From NCBI GenBank assembly GCA_021828935.1, contig JAJZCU010000104.1, forward strand, positions 1 to 7,072: 7,072 bases of DNA, read 5' to 3'. Below the pieces are notes generated by a model, which was not told where the DNA came from, made no database searches, and was given only the letters and a program-made list of their open reading frames with translations. Below are positions 1-5,890 of this stretch, piece after piece. Within the stretch, counting starts at the first letter, position 1. Every line of letters starts with the position of its first letter. The position numbers and the translations under genes were made by a program. This stretch comes from Planctomycetota bacterium (lineage in GTDB: Bacteria > Planctomycetota > Phycisphaerae > WQYP01).

Positions 1-84
1 GGACAGTCACGATTTGCTCGCCCTGTGGCGATGCTTGACCTGTCCGAGCAGGTTCGCCGGGGCGACTTGTCTGCACGGCTACTC

Positions 85-360
85 CTAGCCCGCCGGCGCC
101 GCCGCGGAGTATGTCACCCCGTCACGGGTAAACCTCGGCACGCCAATGCCAAGATCCGCAATGGCTCGGCGCGCGGCGGCCTCCCACTGCGCTATGGCCA
201 GTGGCGCCTGCACGGTCATCACCTGCCCGGCGTTGTAAGGGCCAAATTCACGCCAGGCCCGCATGAGCCTTTGGAAAACGTTCAGACGATACGTCGACGC
301 TTTAGATGCGGGATCCGGATATGCGGTCACGGTGCTACTTTCAACAAAGCCAGCGCCCAT
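85..360 (-). CDS. Hypothetical protein, possible N-terminal fragment of a condensation/WS-DGAT-like acyltransferase
   Basis: A 91-residue ORF starts at an ATG 27 bp after the stop of the membrane methyltransferase and lies in the same reading frame as it. The central part (about residues 28-75) has VFQRLMRAW, then FGPYNAGQV, then a Trp/Ala-rich helix and LGIGVPRF. This resembles, from memory, the opening of condensation-domain or WS/DGAT-like acyltransferases, which normally run to about 400 residues or more. At 91 residues it would be only a first fragment. It ends at TAG with a second TAG two codons on, yet another minus-strand frame stays open from about base 85 to the left edge. A frameshift in the GC-rich 85-115 stretch could therefore have split a longer gene. 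No clear ribosome binding site is visible. It could also be a genuine small protein or a chance ORF; the family guess is weak. Confidence 0.38.
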   Translation of the reverse strand: MGAGFVESSTVTAYPDPASKASTYRLNVFQRLMRAWREFGPYNAGQVMTVQAPLAIAQWEAAARRAIADLGIGVPRFTRDGVTYSAAAPAG

Positions 361-387
361 GGCACTCGCAGGGACGCGCCCATTAGT

Positions 388-1035
388 CTACAGGAAGCGG
401 ACACGGGGCAGAAATCGACCGGTGTGGCGTTGGTACTCTAAATAGGCCTCGCCGTGGGCCGTCAAGAGATACGCTTCCTCCCGGCAGGCTTCCCACGCCA
501 GCAGACCAATGTGAATACCGGCGGTAAGCAGCATTAGTGGCGTGGGAACAACCAACACGCAGCCCAGCATTAACAAAATAGACAGCGCATAAATTGGGTG
601 CCGCACCCGGCGGTACGCCCCCCGCACCACCAGGCGCGTTTTCTCCGATGGGTCAATGCCGATGCGCCATGAGGCGCCCATTTGCTGCCAACATACAAAT
701 GTAAGCCCCAACGCGATCACACAGCACAATGCGCCGATTGCGGCTGGCACGACGCCGCGGATAAACAAAGGCGTAAGCAGCCACGGGCTTGTGCGCGCCA
801 GTCGCAGAGCATACAGATACAATTGGGCTATCCATGCCACAACCGTCGGCGCCCACAGCAAACGCACATAGCGGCCGGTGCGTTCACGCGGGATGACGTT
901 GGGCATTTTTCCCCGCCGTTTTTTCATGCGAATACTTTTCACCACCACGGCGGACCAATATGCCGTCACAGTAACCGCCGGAATCCATGCCAACGCAATC
1001 ATCCATGGGCCAAATGGGCGCGAGCCTGGCGTCAT
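388..1035 (-). CDS. Integral-membrane methyltransferase, ICMT/PEMT family
   Basis: This 215-residue protein belongs to the isoprenylcysteine carboxyl methyltransferase / phospholipid methyltransferase group, which uses S-adenosylmethionine in the membrane to methylate lipid-like or prenylated substrates. The diagnostic C-terminal half is present: MGASWRIGI (119-127), LVVRGAYRRVRHPIY (135-149) with the RHPxY motif, a following hydrophobic helix (150-175), then an EE pair (186-187), an HGEAYLEYQ segment and TGRFLPR near the end. The N-terminal half holds about three further hydrophobic helices (roughly 10-33, 60-80, 92-116). Its ATG overlaps the stop of the upstream lipoprotein hydrolase gene by 4 bp (ATGA), so the two are probably translationally coupled. 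Bacteria lack classical prenylated CAAX proteins, so the substrate cannot be named. The family call is solid; the specific reaction is not known. Confidence 0.82.
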   Translation of the reverse strand: MTPGSRPFGPWMIALAWIPAVTVTAYWSAVVVKSIRMKKRRGKMPNVIPRERTGRYVRLLWAPTVVAWIAQLYLYALRLARTSPWLLTPLFIRGVVPAAIGALCCVIALGLTFVCWQQMGASWRIGIDPSEKTRLVVRGAYRRVRHPIYALSILLMLGCVLVVPTPLMLLTAGIHIGLLAWEACREEAYLLTAHGEAYLEYQRHTGRFLPRVRFL

Positions 1036-1841
1036 TTTTTAGCCTCCGGAATCGCCGACAACTTCAACGATGACGCATGCTCCGCATACGCCTGGCGCGC
1101 CGGAAACCGCCCGCCGCAACTGGCCCGTGGCGGCAAATCCGCATACACCGGTATGCAGCGCTGTACCAGCGCCAGAATCATGCGATGCACGCCTGGATTT
1201 TTTTCAATATTAATATGATTTATCCCCGCTGTTGGAAACCCGACGTTCGCATACCGCAGATTAATGTTCGTAAGCTTCGTACGTCGGGGGTTTTTGGCCC
1301 GCGCCGGCACGCCGCGCCAAAACGGCAGGAAATCCGTCAGTGGATGGCTTTTATAAATGTCTATGCATCTTTCAACATTGGGCGGTATTTCCGGCGGCGT
1401 TACAGGGTCTATGGCCACCAGCAGGCGCACGCTTATGCCGTGCCGCCCCAACCGCCGGGCCACGCGAATTTGATCATCCGCCCCCCACGAATGCCCAATG
1501 AGCACCAACGGCCCGCGCAAGCGCCCCGCCCGGTACTCGCGCAGAAGAAAACGGTAAAGCCGATGCGGTTCTGAATCAGCGCACGACGCCGCCGGAATGC
1601 CGTCATCGCGCCGCAGTTGCCGGGCCAGTTGATCTATGCCGGTGCTGAAAATACCCAGAAACCCGCGCATGCAATAGGCGTGGCCGGGCCGCAGCGCCGC
1701 CACGGTTTGCCGGGGGCGAAGCGTGGCCCACAGGCGGGCCGGCCCGTGTCCGGATAAGTCCACGCAGCCCGGCAGGATGCTCAGCGCAACCAATAGCGGC
1801 CCGAGCCGTCGGCCTGTCCTGCTGAGCCCATTTAATGCCAT
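1032..1841 (-). CDS. Lipoprotein alpha/beta hydrolase (lipase/esterase-like)
   Basis: With the chosen start this is a 269-residue protein. The start at 1841 gives a textbook lipoprotein signal peptide: a basic n-region (SRTGRR), a hydrophobic core and the lipobox LPGC with Cys26. An in-frame ATG at 1889 would add 16 residues and blur that signal, and the longest ORF begins further out at 2000. After Cys26 comes the catalytic core: PLVLIGHSWGAD (111-122) holds the G-x-S-x-G nucleophile elbow with Ser118, VAIDPV supplies a likely acid Asp145, and GINHINI supplies a likely base His209 (His219 is an alternative). The protein should be membrane-anchored outside the cytoplasm and hydrolyse an ester or similar bond; the substrate is unknown. 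It is the first gene of a minus-strand operon, overlapping the membrane methyltransferase by 4 bp. No strong Shine-Dalgarno sits before ATG 1841, only AGGCGG about 7 bases upstream, so the exact start is moderately certain. Confidence 0.78.
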   Translation of the reverse strand: MALNGLSRTGRRLGPLLVALSILPGCVDLSGHGPARLWATLRPRQTVAALRPGHAYCMRGFLGIFSTGIDQLARQLRRDDGIPAASCADSEPHRLYRFLLREYRAGRLRGPLVLIGHSWGADDQIRVARRLGRHGISVRLLVAIDPVTPPEIPPNVERCIDIYKSHPLTDFLPFWRGVPARAKNPRRTKLTNINLRYANVGFPTAGINHINIEKNPGVHRMILALVQRCIPVYADLPPRASCGGRFPARQAYAEHASSLKLSAIPEAKK

Positions 1842-2014
1842 GATTATGCCGCCTGTCGCGCCGGTTTCGCGTTCCGTTAAAATTCTCATCCGACTGTTTT
1901 TAGTGGAGCCGCGGCGAAAAATCCATCGTGCCGGGCCAATTGAGCCACCGGCCGCTGCCGGCGTGGTCGCGCCGTGCCCGGGGGCAGCGGCCGCGTCCAC
2001 ATGGCTGACCTGAG

Positions 2015-2031
2015 CAATAAATTGTTTATTG
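2015..2031. promoter_or_regulatory. AT-rich dyad, possible operator
   Basis: A perfect inverted repeat, CAATAAA (2015-2021) and TTTATTG (2025-2031), is separated by TTG. It sits roughly 110 bp before the catalase start and 175 bp before the hydrolase start. A 7-bp-arm dyad in a divergent intergenic region fits a homodimeric regulator site. AT-rich dyads of this size also occur by chance, so the call is tentative. Confidence 0.25.
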
Positions 2032-2131
2032 TTTCAGATTTTTCCATTGACCTCCCCGCGTTGCCCCCCAACGATGTTACTGACCCGGCGGAGACGTTCT
2101 TCGCCGAAATTGTTATTTTTTATTTAGTTAT

Positions 2132-2135
2132 GGAG
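2132..2135 (+). promoter_or_regulatory. Shine-Dalgarno of the manganese catalase
   Basis: GGAG lies 7 bases before the ATG at 2143 and supports that start over the other upstream frames. Confidence 0.7.
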
Positions 2136-2142
2136 TTGTTCC

Positions 2143-2877
2143 ATGTATCATCACATCAAGAAACTCATGTACACCGTCAATGTCGGCGAACCGGACCCGC
2201 GCTTCGGCCGCATGTTGCTGGAACAATTCGGCGGCGCCAACGGCGAACTGGCCGCCGCCATGCAGTACTCCATTCAGGGCATTAATTGCGAAGATATGCA
2301 GCGCAAAGATCTGCTCATGGACATTGGCACCGAGGAACTTAGCCATCTGGAGGTCATTGGAACGCTGGCCCGCATGCACTTAAAGCCGTCCAAAACCGAA
2401 AAGGCCGCCGCCGAACATGATCCGCTGATTGCCATCTGCGGCGCCGGCGGCGTGTCGCTGTGTAATTCCGCCGGCAATTCGTGGACGGCTGATTACCTCA
2501 AAGTCACCGGCGAACTGGACGTTGATCTGCGCAGCAACATTGCCGCCGAGGCCCGCGCCAAAATTGTTTATGAACGCCTGATCAACTTCACCGACGACCG
2601 CGGCACCAAAGACGCTCTCCAATTTCTTATGACCCGCGAAATCACCCACATGAAGGCCTTCATCATCGCCTTGGATACCCTGGGCAAAGATGCGCTGTCC
2701 ATCGGCAAAATTCCGCCCACGCCCAAGGTCGTTGATAAGTTCTTCGACGATTCCACCGGCAAGGGCGACCATGGTGAAATCAACGCCCGCGGTCCATGGA
2801 ATGAAGGTAACGGCTTTGAATTGGTTGAAGCCCCGGCGTTTCAGGACGTGCGCAAGTTGGTGACGCAACAGACGTAA
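2143..2877 (+). CDS. Manganese (non-haem) catalase
   Basis: This 244-residue protein disproportionates hydrogen peroxide to water and oxygen at a dimanganese centre held in a ferritin-like four-helix bundle. The expected ligands are all visible: Glu35 in GANGEL, Glu65 and His68 in TEELSHLE, Glu136 in SNIAAEARAK, and His169 in MTREITHMKAF. The spacing matches the family, in which the reference Lactobacillus enzyme uses E35, E66, H69, E148 and H181. The segment from IAAEARAKIVYERLINFTDD to the second His is very conserved. The length is within but toward the shorter end of the family, with a short C-terminal extension. There is no signal peptide, so it is cytoplasmic. GGAG precedes the ATG by 7 bases. 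The next gene is 168 bp away past two dyads, so it is probably transcribed alone. The related CotJC spore-coat proteins are an alternative label, but nothing here suggests sporulation. Confidence 0.95.
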   Translation: MYHHIKKLMYTVNVGEPDPRFGRMLLEQFGGANGELAAAMQYSIQGINCEDMQRKDLLMDIGTEELSHLEVIGTLARMHLKPSKTEKAAAEHDPLIAICGAGGVSLCNSAGNSWTADYLKVTGELDVDLRSNIAAEARAKIVYERLINFTDDRGTKDALQFLMTREITHMKAFIIALDTLGKDALSIGKIPPTPKVVDKFFDDSTGKGDHGEINARGPWNEGNGFELVEAPAFQDVRKLVTQQT

Positions 2878-2890
2878 CGCCTCACGCCCC

Positions 2891-2912
2891 CGGCGGCAAC
2901 GAAACGCCGCCG
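2891..2912 (+). terminator. GC hairpin after the catalase gene, possible terminator
   Basis: CGGCGGC (2891-2897) pairs with GCCGCCG (2906-2912) around an 8-base AACGAAAC loop. It begins 13 bases after the catalase stop codon. There is no U-run afterwards, so it is not a classical intrinsic terminator and may only protect the 3' end or act with a factor. Confidence 0.35.
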
Positions 2913-2947
2913 CAATTGGGTGCGGGCGACGCACATTCGCCGTCCAC

Positions 2948-2981
2948 CGCTTAGCCGACACGTATACGTGTCGGCTAAGCG
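2948..2981. repeat. Perfect 34-bp palindrome
   Basis: Seventeen bases, CGCTTAGCCGACACGTA, are followed immediately by their exact reverse complement, with the dyad axis between 2964 and 2965. As RNA it would form a 15-bp stem with a UAUA tetraloop on either strand. It lies 70 bases after the catalase stop and ends 64 bases before the Lgt-like start. No T-run flanks it on the plus side. It could be a bidirectional factor-dependent terminator, a repressor or recombinase site, or a dispersed intergenic palindrome; the sequence alone does not decide. Confidence 0.9.
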
Positions 2982-2990
2982 TGCGCGCCG

Positions 2991-3019
2991 TTGCGTTCAT
3001 AACGTGCCGCGGTTACACT
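2991..3019 (+). promoter_or_regulatory. Candidate sigma70-type promoter for the Lgt-like/radical SAM cluster
   Basis: TTGCGT (2991-2996) and TACACT (3014-3019) are 17 bases apart, matching 3 of 6 and 4 of 6 consensus positions of -35 and -10 elements. Transcription would begin near 3026, just before the GGGGTGA ribosome binding site at 3034-3040. The strong palindrome ends 9 bp upstream of the -35. The match is modest and rests mainly on spacing and location. Confidence 0.33.
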
Positions 3020-3045
3020 GCCGCCATCGTTACGGGGTGACTGCC

Positions 3046-3852
3046 ATGCATTTTCCCATGACCATCCATCTCTTCGGATTCAAGATACCGCCGCATCCGG
3101 TATTTGAAACGCTCGCCTACGTCATCGGCTTCACGATGCACATTACGATCCGCTGCCGCCGCAACGAATTTTCCGAGCCACACAGTCAGATCAGGGTGCT
3201 GGCCATCTTGCTGGGATGCCTCACCGGCGCCCTCGTTGGCGCCCGGCTGCTGGCTGACATTCAATGGCTGCCCCTGCTGTGGCGCCACGGCACAACCATT
3301 GATTGGTTTGAAAATAAGACGATCGTCGGCGGTCTCATCGGCGGATGGATTGGCGTGGAGGTTGCCAAGAAATTACTGGGCATGGGCGTGGGCATCCGCA
3401 GTTCCATCGGCGATACCATGGTGTTCCCCCCGATTGTTGCCATGGCTGTGGGCCGCATTGGTTGTTTCTTAACAGGCCTAAGCGACGGCACGTGCGGCAG
3501 CCGCACGACTCTGCCCTGGGGCGTGAACTTTGGCGACGGCGTCTACCGGCATCCGACGCAAATTTATGACATGGTGTTCCTGACGCTGTTGGGTCTGACC
3601 TTCCTGGCCTTTCGGCAAAAATTCACCACCCCGGGATACCTCTTCCGAACGTTCATCTTTGCTTATATGTGCTACCGCTTCCTGGTTGATTTCCTCAAGC
3701 CGCAGCCGTGGACCATGCTGGGGATGACTCCGATTCAAATCGGCTGCCTCGGCGTGGCCGGATTCGTGGCCGTCACATGCGCGCCCGCGCTATTGGCCCG
3801 CTGGTCCGCCAAAATACCCCGCGCTGCCATGACGGAGCCGGTCAATGGCTGA
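3046..3852 (+). CDS. Lgt-family membrane protein (prolipoprotein diacylglyceryl transferase-like, divergent)
   Basis: A 268-residue multi-pass membrane protein with the Lgt fold. True Lgt transfers diacylglyceryl from phosphatidylglycerol to the lipobox cysteine of prolipoproteins. Recognisable blocks are IVGGLIGGWIGVE (93-105), VGRIGCFLTGLSDGTCG (135-151), PWGVNFGDG then RHPTQIYD (168-175), and YRFLVDFLKPQ (210-220). Arg137 and Arg211 match the conserved Lgt arginines. However, the essential His of the HGGL motif (H103 in E. coli) is Val94 here, the Asn of GRxGN (N146) is Cys140, and the Glu after the last arginine is Asp215. This may be a paralogue with another lipid-related activity. The start at 3046 is preceded by GGGGTGA at 5 bases; the longer frame back to 2920 runs through the palindrome and is unlikely. 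The gene overlaps the following radical SAM gene by 8 bp, implying co-translation and a joint role. Confidence 0.85.
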   Translation: MHFPMTIHLFGFKIPPHPVFETLAYVIGFTMHITIRCRRNEFSEPHSQIRVLAILLGCLTGALVGARLLADIQWLPLLWRHGTTIDWFENKTIVGGLIGGWIGVEVAKKLLGMGVGIRSSIGDTMVFPPIVAMAVGRIGCFLTGLSDGTCGSRTTLPWGVNFGDGVYRHPTQIYDMVFLTLLGLTFLAFRQKFTTPGYLFRTFIFAYMCYRFLVDFLKPQPWTMLGMTPIQIGCLGVAGFVAVTCAPALLARWSAKIPRAAMTEPVNG

Positions 3853-5314
3853 TCGGCCGTCTCTGTTTTTGGAACTTACCAACAGCATCTGCGCCCACTG
3901 TTTGCGTAAAATTGAGGCCAAGATCGTATTGCAGGATGGCCGCGTCTATCTGCACAAGTTATGCCCGCAACATGGCGCCCAACGCACGCTGGTCTCCACC
4001 AACCTTGATTGGTATCAAAAAACCCGCAGCTTCGTGAAGCCCGGCCAAATGCCCAAGCGCTTCAATACGCCGGTGAAATATGGCTGCCCTTATGACTGCG
4101 GCCTGTGCCCGGACCACGAACAGCACAGTTGCCTGGCCATTGTGGAAGTCACCGATCATTGCAATCTGGCCTGCCCAATTTGTTATGCGGAATCCGGCCC
4201 CCACCGCCCCGATCACCGTTCGCTTGGACAAATTGCGTTTATGCTCGACAGCGTGGTGCGCAATGAAGGCCAGCCGGACATTGTGCAAATTTCCGGCGGG
4301 GAGCCGACGTTGCATCCGGAATTTTTTAAGATATTGGAAATGGCCCGCGAACGGCCTATTAAACATTTAATGGTGAACACCAACGGCCTGCGCATCGCCC
4401 GCGAGGCGGACTTCGCCAAACGCCTGCAGGAGTTCATGCCCGCCTTTGAACTGTATCTGCAGTTTGATTCCCTGCATGATGATGCGCTGCGCCACCTGCG
4501 CGGCGCCGACCTTTCCCGCATACGCCGCGATGCGCTCGACCGCCTCAACGATCTGGGCATTTCCACCACGCTGGTGGTAACGCTGCAAAAGGGCGTAAAC
4601 GATGCGCAAATCGGTGAAATTTTAGATTTTGCCGTGCAGCAGCCCTGCGTCCGCGGCGTCACGTTCCAGCCGGTGCAAACCGCCGGCCGCACCGAAGGTT
4701 TTGACCCATCCACGGACCGCCTCACCGTTTCGGAAGTGCGGGATGAAATCGTGCGGCAATCATCGCTTTTTGCCGCCGATGACATTATTCCCGTACCCTG
4801 CCATCCCGATTGCCTGGCCATGGCCTATGCCCTGAAAGTCGGCGGCGCAACGATTCCGCTGACCGGCTTAATTGATCCGCAAACGCTGCTGGAGGCGGAA
4901 GGCTCAACCATAGTTTATGAACGCAATCCCGGGCTGCGCCAGCGCGTATTCGAGGCCTTTTCCACCAGCCACGGTCCCGCCTCCGCCGGCCTGGCCCTCA
5001 AGCACCTTCTATGCTGCCTGCCGGGCGTGGAATGCCCAGATACGGTGACGTATGAAAATGTTTTCCGCATTATCATCATGCAATTTTTAGATCCGTGGTC
5101 GTTCGACGTGCGGTCCGTGAAGCGCAGTTGCGTACATATCGTTCACCCCGATGGCCGGCTGATTCCATTTGATAATTATAACATTTTTTATCGCGACGGT
5201 CGGGAAAAGATTTTAGAGGAATTGCGCACCGGGCACGCCGGACATCTGGCGCCGCTGACGGTGCGCGGCCGGCAGCAACGGCCGGCGATCTCCGCGGAGC
5301 ACGCGCTGCCATGA
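3845..5314 (+). CDS. Radical SAM protein of the tetraether lipid synthase (Tes)/MJ0619 type
   Basis: A 489-residue radical SAM enzyme. The SAM-cluster motif CNLACPIC (C106, C110, C113) lies in IVEVTDHCNLACPICYAESG, and SGGEPTLHPEF (150-160) gives the GGEP SAM-binding motif. Before the core are a Cys set C16xxC19...C40PxHG and a second set GCPYDCGLCPDHEQHSC (C81, C85, C88, C96). That layout is the hallmark of the Tes/MJ0619 group, whose archaeal Tes was shown to carry a rubredoxin-like iron site and three [4Fe-4S] clusters. Further cysteines (C319, C323, C390, C391, C397, C429) may bind the extra cluster, and the end carries HPDGRLIPFDNYNIFYRDG. Family members couple the termini of lipid chains (archaeal Tes, bacterial membrane-spanning lipid synthases) or methylate pterin precursors (MJ0619); which applies here is unknown. 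GGAG 7 bases before the ATG supports the start, which lies inside the Lgt-like gene. The stop overlaps the next ORF as ATGA. Confidence 0.9.
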   Translation: MADRPSLFLELTNSICAHCLRKIEAKIVLQDGRVYLHKLCPQHGAQRTLVSTNLDWYQKTRSFVKPGQMPKRFNTPVKYGCPYDCGLCPDHEQHSCLAIVEVTDHCNLACPICYAESGPHRPDHRSLGQIAFMLDSVVRNEGQPDIVQISGGEPTLHPEFFKILEMARERPIKHLMVNTNGLRIAREADFAKRLQEFMPAFELYLQFDSLHDDALRHLRGADLSRIRRDALDRLNDLGISTTLVVTLQKGVNDAQIGEILDFAVQQPCVRGVTFQPVQTAGRTEGFDPSTDRLTVSEVRDEIVRQSSLFAADDIIPVPCHPDCLAMAYALKVGGATIPLTGLIDPQTLLEAEGSTIVYERNPGLRQRVFEAFSTSHGPASAGLALKHLLCCLPGVECPDTVTYENVFRIIIMQFLDPWSFDVRSVKRSCVHIVHPDGRLIPFDNYNIFYRDGREKILEELRTGHAGHLAPLTVRGRQQRPAISAEHALP

Positions 5315-5445
5315 CCACGGACGAAGAAGAGCTTCGTGAAAAACGCCGCAGATGGTGGCTGGTGCCGCGCGCGGCAATCATAGGGTTTCTGGTTTGTCGT
5401 GTTGATATTGTTATTTTTTCAGCCTGCAAGGCCGGTCCCCTATGA
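5311..5445 (+). CDS. Small membrane peptide, probable truncated paralogue of the downstream VPxGAIxG proteins
   Basis: A 44-residue ORF bridges the radical SAM gene and the next gene, overlapping each as ATGA (5311-5314 and 5442-5445). CGGAG lies 11 bases before the start. It has a charged N-terminus (DEEELREKRRRWW) and then VPRAAIIGFLV leading into one hydrophobic segment (about 18-39). This matches the start of the next two small proteins (VPLGAIAGFVI and VPVGAILGVAI). The similarity then stops, as expected if a once-longer copy was shortened by a deletion. It may be a remnant kept for translational coupling or a functional single-helix protein. Confidence 0.55.
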   Translation: MTTDEEELREKRRRWWLVPRAAIIGFLVCRVDIVIFSACKAGPL

Positions 5446-5761
5446 GCGGTAAACGTCCAAAGAAAAAAGGGCGATCTCTGTCCGTGCCACTTGGCGCCAT
5501 CGCGGGATTTGTCATCACGTTCGCTTACGCCCTAATCTTGCTGGCTGCTTCGGGCACGGGTAACCAGGACGCGTGCTCACCATCGGCGGCGCTGTGGAGG
5601 TTGCGTTGCTGGTTTATGTCGCCTACGGCGCCACAAAGGAGAAGGGCGCCACCGAACGACTGCCGTTTCAATTGGGCTTCGTGCTTGGCCAAGCCATTTT
5701 TACGGTGTTCGCCCTGCTTCTGCTGGGTCTCTGCGCCGTGCTGGTTAACGGCCTGCGTTAG
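5442..5761 (+). pseudogene. Frameshifted small three-helix membrane protein
   Basis: Frame A starts at ATG 5442 and encodes a basic N-terminus (KRPKKKGR) and a first hydrophobic helix from VPLGAIAGFVI up to GNQDA. The rest of the protein is in another frame from about 5573 (VLTIGGAVEVALLVYVAYG, then LGFVLGQAIF and a final helix) to the stop at 5759-5761. Together they give about 106 residues, the same length as the intact paralogue at 5891-6211, and align with it through GN, the second helix and the GQAI motif. Frame B has a stop at 5561-5563, so the shift must lie at about 5561-5573 and fits loss of one base. It may be a real mutation, a sequencing error, or, less likely, two coupled ORFs, since a GTG at 5573 could start frame B. 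The function is unknown; as part of the Lgt-like/radical SAM cluster it is probably a membrane partner. Confidence 0.75.
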
Positions 5762-5890
5762 CCAACAAAAGTTCGCTTAGGCCCACAGGCCGCAGGCATT
5801 GCGCACCTTTTGCTGATCACCACGATTTGTCGCACAATACTCCGACCGCAACGAACACGAGATATTTTTCTACCACATTATGCGGCCCCC

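Larger units (their letters stand above)
1842..2142. other. Divergent intergenic region between hydrolase operon and Mn catalase
   Basis: This 301-bp stretch separates two divergent transcription units and should carry promoters for both. The hydrolase-proximal half is GC-rich, and weak ORFs there have no recognisable protein character. The catalase-proximal half includes AT-rich patches around 2015-2048 and 2105-2130. An AT-rich dyad lies at 2015-2031. A TTGACC at 2047-2052 could be a -35 element for the catalase, but I see no convincing -10 at the right distance, so I do not call a promoter. Confidence 0.5.

Noticed and set aside
682..1218. Plus-strand ORF of 178 codons antisense to the methyltransferase
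   Set aside because: It lies opposite two genes with clear family motifs and overlapping stop/start. Its protein is rich in His, Arg, Cys and Gln with no domain pattern, as expected of an antisense shadow.
1842..2000. Longer N-terminus for the lipoprotein hydrolase
   Set aside because: Starting at 1841 gives a standard lipoprotein signal with the lipobox at Cys26. The extension is low-complexity Ala/Gly/Arg and would bury the signal peptide.
2948..2981. CRISPR repeat or phage attachment site
   Set aside because: There is only one palindrome copy in the window, with no spacers, no cas genes, and no integrase or tRNA nearby.
2380..3000. Minus-strand ORF of 206 codons opposite the catalase
   Set aside because: It is antisense to a catalase with all five ligands. 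Its N-terminus reads through the palindrome, and no family pattern is visible.
2920..3045. Longer start for the Lgt-like protein
   Set aside because: The extra 42 codons run through the perfect palindrome and have no Lgt similarity, whereas ATG 3046 has a strong GGGGTGA site 5 bases upstream.
4213..4821. Minus-strand ORF of 202 codons within the radical SAM gene
   Set aside because: It is extremely Ser/Arg-rich and antisense to well-conserved radical SAM coding sequence, so it is a composition shadow.
5762..5890. Extra gene or promoter before the last small membrane protein
   Set aside because: The short frames here (starts near 5810 and 5827) have no RBS and do not match the paralogue. No convincing -35/-10 pair was found.
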